Below are positions 25,290 through 33,299 of a DNA stretch of 64,000 nucleotides, one piece after another. The notes beneath the pieces were generated by a model. The model made no database searches. It had not been told where the DNA came from and was given only the letters and a program-made list of their open reading frames with translations. The translations under genes were made by a program, and so were the position numbers. Origin of the DNA: Desulforadius tongensis (lineage in GTDB: Bacteria > Bacillota > Desulfotomaculia > Desulfotomaculales > Desulfohalotomaculaceae); contig NZ_JAFBCW010000003.1 of NCBI RefSeq assembly GCF_016907915.1, positions 1 to 64,000 on the forward strand, in the 5' to 3' direction. Position 1 is the stretch's first letter, and every line of letters begins with the position of its first letter.

Positions 25290-26573
25290 TTATGTCCAGT
25301 AGAAGAAGTACAGGTAAACGGTACACATCACAATAGATAAGATCATCAAGGGAAAGGCTATTTTCATATAACCTAAAAATGATATCCTGGTTCCGTTTTT
25401 GTCTGCCAAGCCGGCTACAATGACGTTAGCAGCGGCTCCAATAATGGTGCCGTTACCGCCAAGGCAGGCTCCCAGGGCCAGTGACCACCAGATGGGATCC
25501 AGGTTGGTAAAAACGTTTAAGCCTTCGGGCCCCATTTCTTTAATCATGGGAATCATTGTGGCCACAAAGGGGATGTTATCAACAAATGATGAAGCTATTG
25601 CAGCCAACCATAATACTAAGAACCCGGTTTTTAGCAGATCCCCGCCGGTTAATTCAATGGCTTTTGCAGCTATAGCGGCAATTACACCGTTTACTTCCAG
25701 GGCCCCTACAATGGCAAATAGTCCAATAAAGAAGAAAATGGTAGGCCATTCCACAGTGAGCAGCACTTCTTCCGGTTCTTCACGGGTAATAAGCAGCAGT
25801 AAAGTGGCACCGGTTAAAGCAATAATAGAGTTTTCAATGTGCAGTGCACCGTGGAACCCAAAACCGATGATGGTAATGGCCAGTACAAATAGAGATTTTT
25901 TCATCAAAGCGATGTCTTTTAACTCCTGCTTTTCGTCAAACTGCATAATTTTTTCTTTTAATTCTTCAGAGGCCTCAATGCGGAAGACAAAACGCAAAAT
26001 AAAAATAGTGACAATAAATACTAAAATAGCGATGGGGGCTAAGTTATAGATAAATTCCATAAAAGACAGCCCAGCCGGACCGCTGATCATAATATTGGGC
26101 GGGTCACCGATCAGGGTGGCGGTACCACCGATGTTAGAAGCCATTATTTCGGTGATTAAAAAAGGAATGGGATTAACATTTAACTCCCTGGTGATAGAAA
26201 AAGTCACAGGCACTACCAGCAGCACGGTGGTAACGTTATCCAAAAAGGCTGAACCCACGGCAGTGATAATTGCCAGTGTCACCAGAATACGCATTGGTTC
26301 GCCCTTGGCCCTTTTAGCCGCCCAGATGGCTAGGTATTCAAATACACCGGAGCGCCTGGTAATACCCACTATGATCATCATACCTACTAAAAGGCCGATG
26401 GTGTTCCAGTCGATGTGATGGATTGCCTCCTCAAAGTGAATAACACCGGCAAAAAGTACTAACATGGCTCCTGCAAGTGCTACCACTGCCCGGTGAATTT
26501 TTTCTGACATGATTAAAGCGTACGTTAGCAGAAAAACAATGATAGCATATAAGGAGTGATATTGTTCTGGCAT
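25290..26573 (-). CDS. ArsB/NhaD/SLC13-superfamily ion transporter
   Basis: About 427 residues with 11-12 hydrophobic segments. Ion-transporter superfamily hallmarks are a DNVTTVLLVVPVTFSI segment, the MASNIGGTATLIGDPPN motif (about residues 140-160) and, in the second half, SFVDNIPFVATMIP and GACLGGNGTIIGAAANV. Such proteins are Na+/H+ antiporters (NhaD) or arsenite/organic anion pumps; closely similar ones are often annotated ArsB-like. The substrate is not decided by sequence. Start set at 26573 by GAGGAGGTAACC upstream. It follows the SLC13 gene by 125 bases and probably shares its transcript. Confidence 0.85.
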   Translation of the reverse strand: MPEQYHSLYAIIVFLLTYALIMSEKIHRAVVALAGAMLVLFAGVIHFEEAIHHIDWNTIGLLVGMMIIVGITRRSGVFEYLAIWAAKRAKGEPMRILVTLAIITAVGSAFLDNVTTVLLVVPVTFSITRELNVNPIPFLITEIMASNIGGTATLIGDPPNIMISGPAGLSFMEFIYNLAPIAILVFIVTIFILRFVFRIEASEELKEKIMQFDEKQELKDIALMKKSLFVLAITIIGFGFHGALHIENSIIALTGATLLLLITREEPEEVLLTVEWPTIFFFIGLFAIVGALEVNGVIAAIAAKAIELTGGDLLKTGFLVLWLAAIASSFVDNIPFVATMIPMIKEMGPEGLNVFTNLDPIWWSLALGACLGGNGTIIGAAANVIVAGLADKNGTRISFLGYMKIAFPLMILSIVMCTVYLYFFYWT

Positions 26574-26698
26574 AACGGTTACCTCCTCAAAAAAATACCC
26601 GCAGCGATTTATGAAAGGCAACGGGTTCTTGATAAGTATTTTATCAATTAACACCAGTAATTATAATTTGTTTTTTAAATAATTTAGAAGCTCGGTGT

Positions 26699-28153
26699 TT
26701 ACCAAATGCCCAGTACTTTCCACCAGAAACCTACCAGACCGAATACTACAAAGAAAAGAGAGAGCAGGAACATTACAGACCCGGCCTTGAGATAGTCTGA
26801 TGCTTTAAGAAAACCGGGGCCATATACAATGGCGTTGGCTGGCGTTCCAATAATTAACAAGTAGGCAAAGGCTGATCCCAGGGATGTAGCAACACCGATG
26901 GCAAAGGGGGAGGTCTCTGCCAGCTCGGCAACTTTTAAGAAGATCGGCCCCAGCACTGCAACGGTTGGACCATCTGCCATGGTATTGGTGGTAAAGGCAG
27001 TAATTGTTGTGATAGCGGCCACCAGGGGTAAACCATCTGTTATACCTAGAGCACTTACCCCTGCCAGTAGATTTTCTGCCAGCCATAGTGCTGCCCCGGT
27101 TGACTGCAGCATAGAACCCATGGAAATGGCACCGGCGTAAAGAATTACCACACCCCACTGGGTGTTTTTCTGCAGATAGTTCCAATCTACCAATCCCAGT
27201 ATCATAGCTGCAATGGCCCCCATGACAGCGATGTTGCCGAGACCGATATGTTCACTCATTGTAATCCATAAAGTTAGAACCACTATAAAAATACCCAGGG
27301 CCATTTTAGCTTCGGTGGACATTTTGCCTTCAGTGGCCATTTCTTTTTTAATTGCTTCCACCGGCTCCCGCAAATCCGTTACTTCTGGTTTAAAACAGCG
27401 AGTCAACCAAAGTACCGTCAGCGGTATCATAATCAAAGTAAAGGGTATGGCCATTAAGACCCATTGACCGTAGCTAATAGAGATATCGTACTGGGAAAGA
27501 AAACCGATCATCAAAGCGTTGCGGGCTCCACCGGAGGGGGAAGCCAGGCCGCCGATGATACAACCATAAGCAATGGCGAGCATCAATAATTTACCTAGAT
27601 TGGGTACTTTTTTAATACCACCACAGAGGGATACAATACCTACACCAATGGGCAGCATAATAGTGGCGGTTGCGTGCTCGGAAATAAATCCGGCACTAAA
27701 GGCACAGAAGGTGATAATACCCAGCATAACCCTAGTAACATTGGTTCCCGATATGTTTAAAATAAACAGCGCAATACGGTTGTGTATTTTATACTTTACC
27801 AGGATTGAACCGATCATCAGTGCGCCCATGATGAAAGCAACTGCGTCGCCCATAAAGGTTTTGGGAACTTCTCTGAAGGGTGTTAAACCCATTATTACTT
27901 GGTACGAGCCAATTATCAGGGCTACAGCCGGCAGGGGAATTGCTTCTGTAAAGAAACACACCACCACAAAAATCATCAGGGCCAGTGCTCTTTGTCCTGC
28001 GGTTGTTAGTCCTTCAGGAGTTGGCATTAATACTACCAGGGTTGCCAGTAATGCAGCCAGTAAGAAAAACTTCCGGTTTTTTATAAAGCTACTTAAAAAA
28101 CTTTGTTGGCTTTGGGCCTGTTTAGATTCAGAAATGGCAATATTATTTTCCAT
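26699..28153 (-). CDS. DASS/SLC13 family anion:Na+ symporter
   Basis: About 484 residues with 11-12 hydrophobic segments. The two family signature regions are GLASPSGGARNALMIGF and IGTPANAIVYGPG near the C-terminus. SLC13/DASS members carry dicarboxylates or sulfate with Na+. The SGGARN and TPANA motifs correspond to the SNT/SNA substrate motifs. Sulfate is attractive in a sulfate reducer, but a C4-dicarboxylate is equally possible. Start set at the ATG at 28153 because GGGGGT lies upstream; an ATG at 28174 has no such site. Two AAGCACCTT motifs precede it. Confidence 0.87.
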   Translation of the reverse strand: MENNIAISESKQAQSQQSFLSSFIKNRKFFLLAALLATLVVLMPTPEGLTTAGQRALALMIFVVVCFFTEAIPLPAVALIIGSYQVIMGLTPFREVPKTFMGDAVAFIMGALMIGSILVKYKIHNRIALFILNISGTNVTRVMLGIITFCAFSAGFISEHATATIMLPIGVGIVSLCGGIKKVPNLGKLLMLAIAYGCIIGGLASPSGGARNALMIGFLSQYDISISYGQWVLMAIPFTLIMIPLTVLWLTRCFKPEVTDLREPVEAIKKEMATEGKMSTEAKMALGIFIVVLTLWITMSEHIGLGNIAVMGAIAAMILGLVDWNYLQKNTQWGVVILYAGAISMGSMLQSTGAALWLAENLLAGVSALGITDGLPLVAAITTITAFTTNTMADGPTVAVLGPIFLKVAELAETSPFAIGVATSLGSAFAYLLIIGTPANAIVYGPGFLKASDYLKAGSVMFLLSLFFVVFGLVGFWWKVLGIW

Positions 28154-28200
28154 AATCAACTTACCCCCAAACATACGGAATAAATTTACGGAATAAATTA

Positions 28201-28209
28201 AAGGTGCTT
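28201..28209 (-). promoter_or_regulatory. AAGCACCTT motif, copy 3
   Basis: Exact 9-mer on the minus strand, 47 bases before the SLC13 gene start. Confidence 0.55.
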
Positions 28210-28371
28210 TAGAGTTATCTTAGTCAGTCATTTAATTGTAAAAAATTTAATTGTAAAAAATTTTAAACCATAAGGGATTTTTGGTAAGCATCTCCTCCTT
28301 CCCCCCCAGGTAAAAGACTGCTTGATGTAATTTTCACAATCCCCATTACCAAAAAAACCTGGTTTATTATT

Positions 28372-28380
28372 AAGGTGCTT
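28372..28380 (-). promoter_or_regulatory. AAGCACCTT motif, copy 4, next to a TATAAT box
   Basis: Exact 9-mer on the minus strand, one base downstream of TATAAT (28382-28387 region). If that is the -10 box, the motif would span the transcription start. It lies about 220 bases upstream of the SLC13 gene. Confidence 0.5.
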
Positions 28381-28456
28381 CATTATACCAAGTTATTGCT
28401 AATTTTGGTTATGCTTATTATACATGCATAGCTGTGCGGTGACAACACTTTTGTCA

Positions 28457-29449
28457 TCATGTAGTGGTTTTTTTATCGGTACAGGCTATTTCATCCTTGA
28501 CCAGTTCTTCTTCGCTAACTATTTTTCTTACCATTTTTTCCAGCAGCATATAATTAATAACTATAACGGTGGGAGTTAATAAAGCGGCTATTATTAACAG
28601 TTTGGCAAATTTTATATAACCAAACATAAGTACTGCAATGGCCAAAATAGTTTTCATTGCGGACATCAGTAATAAAAAATCTTTTGTTTTACTGGATACC
28701 TTATCCGGTGGAATATAGTTTAAGGCTGCATAACCGATGTAAGAACCGACAATTACACCCACCAGCAGTATGGTGGTAGTTAATACACCCAGTAACCCTG
28801 CTGAGGACCAGAGTTTGATACCCGTTGCTGAGGTTACTAAAAATGCGGCTAAATTGCTGGCTAAAATAACGGTATTCGGCAGGTTAGAAAAGTAAATTAA
28901 AAATGGAATTTGCAGCAGAAGAATTCCGCTGCCCAGAAAGCTGGCCAAAAAACCGGAAAATATGCCAAATAAAACCGGTATTAATGCGGATGGATTAAAT
29001 AGCGGGGTTAAATGAATGCTGAATTTTGGCAGCAATGGTAAACGATTATTGTTCTTTAGTATTAATATAATGGCCAGTATTACTAATAAAGCAATATACA
29101 GGAACCTTACAACGGTATCGGTGATGTGATAATGTTCCGTAAGCAGTATCAACTTATGGCCGGCAGCTAAACCCATAATGCCGGAAAGGCTTAAGATAGC
29201 GGTCAAATGCCAGTTGACAACTTTAAATAGCTTGTAATGGTAGCTGTCAATTATTGTCCTGGTGCAGGCGTGAGCCATATCTGTGCCGATGGCAAATACC
29301 ATTGGTATACTGTTAATATTTAAAGCCGGAATGGCAAGAAACATGGCTTTAGAACCAAAATATGCTCCCATGACGCCAATACAAAAGCCAATTAATAAAA
29401 TTACGTAAGGATTTACAAAAATACTGGCACTTTCATAGTTTAATAACAT
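28457..29449 (-). CDS. TauE/SafE-type permease, second copy
   Basis: 330 residues with about eight hydrophobic segments. The two half-repeats carry GAYFGSKAMFLAIPAL and GFLASFLGSGILLLQIPFLIYF in place of the usual GxGGG motifs. It is more diverged than the other two TauE proteins in the window. The C-terminus is charged and cytoplasmic in appearance (SEEELVKDEIACTDKK). Substrate unknown, presumably a sulfur-containing or organic anion. RBS AGGGG and ATG. It lacks an obvious AAGCACCTT motif and sits alone between the WYL-regulator operon and the SLC13 operon. Confidence 0.8.
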   Translation of the reverse strand: MLLNYESASIFVNPYVILLIGFCIGVMGAYFGSKAMFLAIPALNINSIPMVFAIGTDMAHACTRTIIDSYHYKLFKVVNWHLTAILSLSGIMGLAAGHKLILLTEHYHITDTVVRFLYIALLVILAIILILKNNNRLPLLPKFSIHLTPLFNPSALIPVLFGIFSGFLASFLGSGILLLQIPFLIYFSNLPNTVILASNLAAFLVTSATGIKLWSSAGLLGVLTTTILLVGVIVGSYIGYAALNYIPPDKVSSKTKDFLLLMSAMKTILAIAVLMFGYIKFAKLLIIAALLTPTVIVINYMLLEKMVRKIVSEEELVKDEIACTDKKTTT

Positions 29450-29632
29450 AAATGTCAGCCCCTTTTTTATTGCCCGGGCGATGAAAATTAATTTGTCACT
29501 ACTTTAAATTAAGACAGGTTAATTGTACAGTTGTATATAAAGTTATTACATACAAATATTTGGCACTTATGCCGGTAATCTTTTTAATATACTGTGTTTT
29601 TCTCAGTTACGAAATTTTTTTGTCAGTGTTCG

Positions 29633-29667
29633 AAAATAAAAAAATAATGACCGCTGCGGCCATTATT
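29633..29667 (-). terminator. Terminator of TauE-CBS module 2
   Basis: AATAATG/CATTATT stem with an inner CCGC/GCGG stem, followed on the minus strand by seven T. It ends the operon 32658 to 29691. Confidence 0.8.
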
Positions 29668-29690
29668 TTGGAATTATAAACTTTTAATTT

Positions 29691-30500
29691 TTAGGAAGAT
29701 GCTTTTTGTGACAAGTACTTGCTTTGGTGGGTTTTTAATACATTGTTACAAAAATCAATTAGCTTTTTGCGGATTCTTATTGGCTCAATGATTTCTGCTT
29801 CACCGTTCCAGTGGAACAACCAGGACAAAATTTCGTTATCACAGGAGGCTCTTAAAGTAAGCAATAAAGAGCCGTCGGGTAAAGGTTCCTGGGAGATGGT
29901 TTTAAAATGCTCGGGAGTGTTTCTGTAAATTTCTGCTGCCTTAGGACTCAAAATTACCTTTACTGCTTCTTTTTTGCTTTTGGGTTGATTATTTTTGTTA
30001 GCAGTGGGAAGATAAAAAACTGTTCCGGTCTGCTCTTTTGCAGACGGTTGTTTACTATCATTCAACTCGTTGACCGGTGATTGGTGGATTTCAGACATTT
30101 TCCATTCTTTGGGTAGGCTTAGGTGGTATTTAGCTGCTAAATATCTAATGAAGATTTCATATAATGCCATCAATAAATTACGGTATTGTGCTTCTTTTTG
30201 GGCGTTTAATCCCATTAACATGATTAAGCTGGCATCTGTATCCGATTCAAGCATTGTTTTCTCACTGAGGTAATATTTTCCCCTGCCGGGTGTACCGGGT
30301 TTTTGCTGCACCGGTCTGATTATTTCAATTCCCATGTATTCCAGTTCGTTTAAATAGCGATAAATGTTTCTTTTACTTACACCGCATAGACTGGATAACT
30401 CTTCCAGAGTAACCCCACCGTCAGGTGTTGATTCCCTTAATTTATTAAGAATTAAATCAAGGTTTGCTGCGTGATTGTGTTTTGTTTTAGCTCTACCCAT
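29691..30500 (-). CDS. HTH-WYL type transcriptional regulator
   Basis: 269 residues. An N-terminal winged HTH (about 15-70) contains TLEELSSLCGVSKRNIYRYLNELE-type helices (residues 31-54). A poorly conserved middle with a polar linker (about 150-180) follows. The C-terminal region (185-262) has the VKVILSPKAAEIYR ... LLLTLRASCDNEILSWLFHWNGEAEI pattern of WYL/WCX ligand-sensing modules. Such regulators respond to small ligands or nucleic acids. It is the last gene of TauE module 2, 5 bases after the CBS gene, so it may regulate its own operon and the AAGCACCTT-marked genes. RBS GAGGTG. Confidence 0.8.
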   Translation of the reverse strand: MGRAKTKHNHAANLDLILNKLRESTPDGGVTLEELSSLCGVSKRNIYRYLNELEYMGIEIIRPVQQKPGTPGRGKYYLSEKTMLESDTDASLIMLMGLNAQKEAQYRNLLMALYEIFIRYLAAKYHLSLPKEWKMSEIHQSPVNELNDSKQPSAKEQTGTVFYLPTANKNNQPKSKKEAVKVILSPKAAEIYRNTPEHFKTISQEPLPDGSLLLTLRASCDNEILSWLFHWNGEAEIIEPIRIRKKLIDFCNNVLKTHQSKYLSQKASS

Positions 30501-30505
30501 ATATT

Positions 30506-31114
30506 TTACACCTCGCTGAATTTCGCCGCCGGTGTGGATTGGTTTTTCTTGTTTACAGTGGTATTAATTAGAATTGAAGCCATTTCCATAATAATATCTT
30601 CTGCTCGTACAAAGCCTACCAGTTTTCCGTTTTCAACCACCGGTAAAGTAGAGAGATTTTTTTCGTACATTATAGATGCCACCGCATTTAACGGTGTTTC
30701 AGCATGAACAGCACCTGATTCAAGCGGCCTAACCAATTTATCTACCCTGAGGTTGGAAATTTTTTGACACTGATCCGCTAAGGAGTTTAAGGTATCATTT
30801 GATACCCAATTCATTAACTCGCGGGCGAAATATGCAGATGGGCCGGTTAGTCCCTGTAAATTCCATTTATGCTTGTTTGTATAATCTAAATTGGAAGGAT
30901 GCACTGCTGCCAAAATATCTCTCAGGGTTACCCAACCAATTGGCTCATCATTTCTATTTAAAACTAACAGGTTCCGCCTTTTTGACTGTTTAGAACATAG
31001 GGAAAACTGAAATTTAGACAAAACCCTTTTAATTGTTTCATCTTCGTAAATAACAGGATAACGATCTGAAGGAACCATAATATCTTTAGCAACTTTTTTG
31101 TCAGATGACGACAT
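30506..31114 (-). CDS. CBS-domain pair protein (second copy)
   Basis: 202 residues, with two CBS motifs (about 8-70 and 128-190) and the linker LTGPSAYFARELMNWV. Paralogous to the protein at 24623-25204, with a longer charged N- and C-terminus. It probably binds an adenine nucleotide and modulates the TauE permease of its operon. RBS GGAGGAGG. A 10-bp intercistronic hairpin precedes it, and the WYL-type regulator gene follows by 5 bases. Confidence 0.85.
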   Translation of the reverse strand: MSSSDKKVAKDIMVPSDRYPVIYEDETIKRVLSKFQFSLCSKQSKRRNLLVLNRNDEPIGWVTLRDILAAVHPSNLDYTNKHKWNLQGLTGPSAYFARELMNWVSNDTLNSLADQCQKISNLRVDKLVRPLESGAVHAETPLNAVASIMYEKNLSTLPVVENGKLVGFVRAEDIIMEMASILINTTVNKKNQSTPAAKFSEV

Positions 31115-31142
31115 AGATACCTCCTCCCTTTGAATGGAACTT

Positions 31143-31170
31143 AAGGCGACCTATTTTTACAGGTCGCCTT
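31143..31170 (-). promoter_or_regulatory. Intercistronic hairpin of TauE-CBS module 2
   Basis: Perfect 10-bp stem AAGGCGACCT/AGGTCGCCTT with an 8-base loop, no T run. Its position and outer stem match the hairpin at 24571-24599. Confidence 0.6.
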
Positions 31171-31201
31171 GAATCTTCCAGTTTGACAAATTAAAGAGTG
31201 C

Positions 31202-31672
31202 TTAATGGCCGCCGGATCCCAATATGCCGGAGGCAGCTAAAACAAGTACAATTATCTCAACTGCAACAATTGTTAGGAATGGGGTATCTTTTTGTTTAAG
31301 ATAAGCCGGTACTAAAAATGCCAAGTAGGCTATAATTGTCAGCCCTGCCAGCCAGGCAATACCTAACAGGCTGAGGAAATTACCGTACCGCAGCATTCCC
31401 AACCATTCCCAACCGTGCGGCATACCATTTGTTTTTAAGAATTCCTCACAGCTTAAATGCCAAGTTTGAGCTACTTCGCTGGGGGGAACGAAACCCGGCA
31501 TCATTCCGCTCATATAAATAAAGAATGTGATAACCAGTATGCCTACTCCCAGCCACTGTCCGTAATTAATCATATTTGCATATGCAACCTGCTCTGCCGG
31601 AACATGCATTTTGGACTGCACTTTTCCCGAACTCTTTGGCGCCTGTTGAGCTGCCAGTTGTTCTTTAGCCAT
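31202..31672 (-). CDS. Small three-TM membrane protein, partner of TauE
   Basis: 156 residues. A 35-residue polar N-terminus (Gln/Lys/Ala rich) precedes three hydrophobic helices (about 38-58, 95-118, 130-150). A loop between the first two contains two short conserved-looking stretches (WHLSCEEFLKTNG and HGWEWLGMLRYGNF). I do not recognise the family. It is the second gene of module 2, 38 bases after the TauE stop, the place taken by the 229-residue protein in module 1. RBS AGGAGG. Confidence 0.75.
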   Translation of the reverse strand: MAKEQLAAQQAPKSSGKVQSKMHVPAEQVAYANMINYGQWLGVGILVITFFIYMSGMMPGFVPPSEVAQTWHLSCEEFLKTNGMPHGWEWLGMLRYGNFLSLLGIAWLAGLTIIAYLAFLVPAYLKQKDTPFLTIVAVEIIVLVLAASGILGSGGH

Positions 31673-31710
31673 AATTTCTACCTCCTAAAGTCACCTAAAA
31701 TTAATTTACA

Positions 31711-32658
31711 CTACATTACGCCTAAGCCTTTCAGGAAGGAGTTGATACCTGCAAATAACAGCATTGCAATGACCAGGTATCTTACAGCTTTAGGTTTAGA
31801 CTTGGATAACAGTTTAACACCAACCTGAGAACCAAGCATAATACCCAGCACTGATGGAACAGCAATAATAGGTAATACCGCACCTTTATTTAAGTAAATC
31901 CATGCAGCAGATGTATCTGTAATGGAGAGTAGAAACTTACTGGAACCTACGGCTAATTTCAGTGGTGCGCCCATTAACAGGTTTAATACCGGTACGTTTG
32001 CCCAACCGGCACCAAGTCCGAACATCCCGGCAATTAAACCGATGAAAATAAAGGTTAAATACCCTTTAAGAGTACGGTGTACTGTCCAATCAATTTGTCT
32101 ACCTGTGGATTCTTCAATGTAAGTACCGGAAATTTTAAGTTTTTTGGATAAACCGTCAGGACCCGGTACATTTGGAATATCACTGTTTTTAGAGAATATA
32201 AACAAAACGGCGATGGCACAGATGGTTGCCCCTAAAGCCATTTGCAAAATATTTTGAGGCAGTGCAAGCCCGATAAATGCCCCGATAATACTAAAAGTCG
32301 ATGCAATTAACGCTACGGGCAGTGCCAATCTTAAATTAGCCAGCCCCTTTTTAAGCAGTCCCGGACCGGCAGCCAATGCTCCTGCCAGTGCTACAATCAA
32401 GCCGGCGCCCCGGACAAAATCCAGGTGGAAAGGAAAGAAACTACCTACAATGGGTACAAACAGTACCCCGCCACCAACGCCTGCCAATACCGCTACAATA
32501 CCTAATACAAATGTGGTTACAAACAGCACTGCCGGCCATACCCACCAGGGAGTATCTGGATTTCCCGCTGCAGCGGAAACAGCATTAGCAGCGTCGGGCA
32601 TAGCCGATGATACAGCCACTGTAAAGGCATTAAATTTTTCAATTAATGTGTTCATCAT
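31711..32658 (-). CDS. TauE/SafE-type permease, third copy
   Basis: 315 residues. A polar N-terminus (about 30 residues) is followed by eight hydrophobic segments. Half-repeat motifs are GVGGGVLFVPIVGSFFP (about 60-77) and MFGLGAGWANVPVLNLLMG (about 213-231), typical of the family. It is the first gene of module 2: TauE, small membrane protein, hairpin, CBS protein, WYL regulator. RBS GGGGGAAG before a double ATG (32658 or 32655). Two AAGCACC motifs precede it. Likely substrate a sulfur oxyanion or sulfonate, by family and host physiology. Confidence 0.88.
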   Translation of the reverse strand: MMNTLIEKFNAFTVAVSSAMPDAANAVSAAAGNPDTPWWVWPAVLFVTTFVLGIVAVLAGVGGGVLFVPIVGSFFPFHLDFVRGAGLIVALAGALAAGPGLLKKGLANLRLALPVALIASTFSIIGAFIGLALPQNILQMALGATICAIAVLFIFSKNSDIPNVPGPDGLSKKLKISGTYIEESTGRQIDWTVHRTLKGYLTFIFIGLIAGMFGLGAGWANVPVLNLLMGAPLKLAVGSSKFLLSITDTSAAWIYLNKGAVLPIIAVPSVLGIMLGSQVGVKLLSKSKPKAVRYLVIAMLLFAGINSFLKGLGVM

Positions 32659-33299
32659 TCTACTTCCCCCGTAGAAAAAATTTTTTATTCCTAGATGTCT
32701 TTACCAAGGTGCTTTTTCTAAAGGATTTTTTAAAAGTATTGAATTTTAACTGTAACGGTTGACTTTGCTCAATTAACCAACTATTTGAAATTGTAAGGTG
32801 CTAGCGGGATTAATGTTCACCCCCTTTTAAAAAATTTAAATTTAAATTGTTAAGTTTTTACAGCGCTTTTTTGCTTAAAAGCGGCTAAAATTGTATGTTA
32901 TAATTAATACAATGTTTTTTAATACTGTTTTGACGGCTTCGTACACTTGTTATTATTTTCTCAAACCTTTTAAAACCAATCAGCGGCATTTTTATACATT
33001 TTTATAACTTTGTAAACTTTACTATGCAATTCTCATGCCAAAAGTATGAAAGCGGGAAAAGATTGATTTTAAGGGATTTATTGAAATAAAAACGACAATA
33101 ATTTTAACGAGGTGTACGAAAACAATCAATTAACTATATTGATTATGTAGTTATTTTCACAAACCCTGGAAGTCAGGGGCTGTAAACAAAGGGGTTTGGT
33201 GATGCGGTAAGGGGTTGAAGGTTGTTGTTTGATATTGAACAATAATGTGTTTGATAACATACAATATATTTGATGTTTGGATGGAAAGGTGGGACTATT
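32659..33299. promoter_or_regulatory. Divergent intergenic region with operator candidates
   Basis: 640 bases between TauE module 2 and the second kinase operon. It holds AAGCACCTT (32706-32714, minus), a variant TAGCACCTT (32795-32803, minus), a CGCTTTT/AAAAGCG hairpin near 32863-32883, and the 13-mer TCACAAACCCTGG (33157-33169) shared with 21343-21355. No gene and no convincing -24/-12 promoter were seen. Confidence 0.45.
32706..32714 (-). promoter_or_regulatory. AAGCACCTT motif, copy 5
   Basis: Exact 9-mer on the minus strand, 47 bases before the third TauE gene. A variant copy lies at 32795-32803. Confidence 0.55.

Noticed and set aside
26655-28153. Long plus-strand frames opposite the SLC13 and ArsB/NhaD genes
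   Set aside because: They mirror the membrane-protein codons in antisense, lack ribosome sites and have no recognisable motifs.
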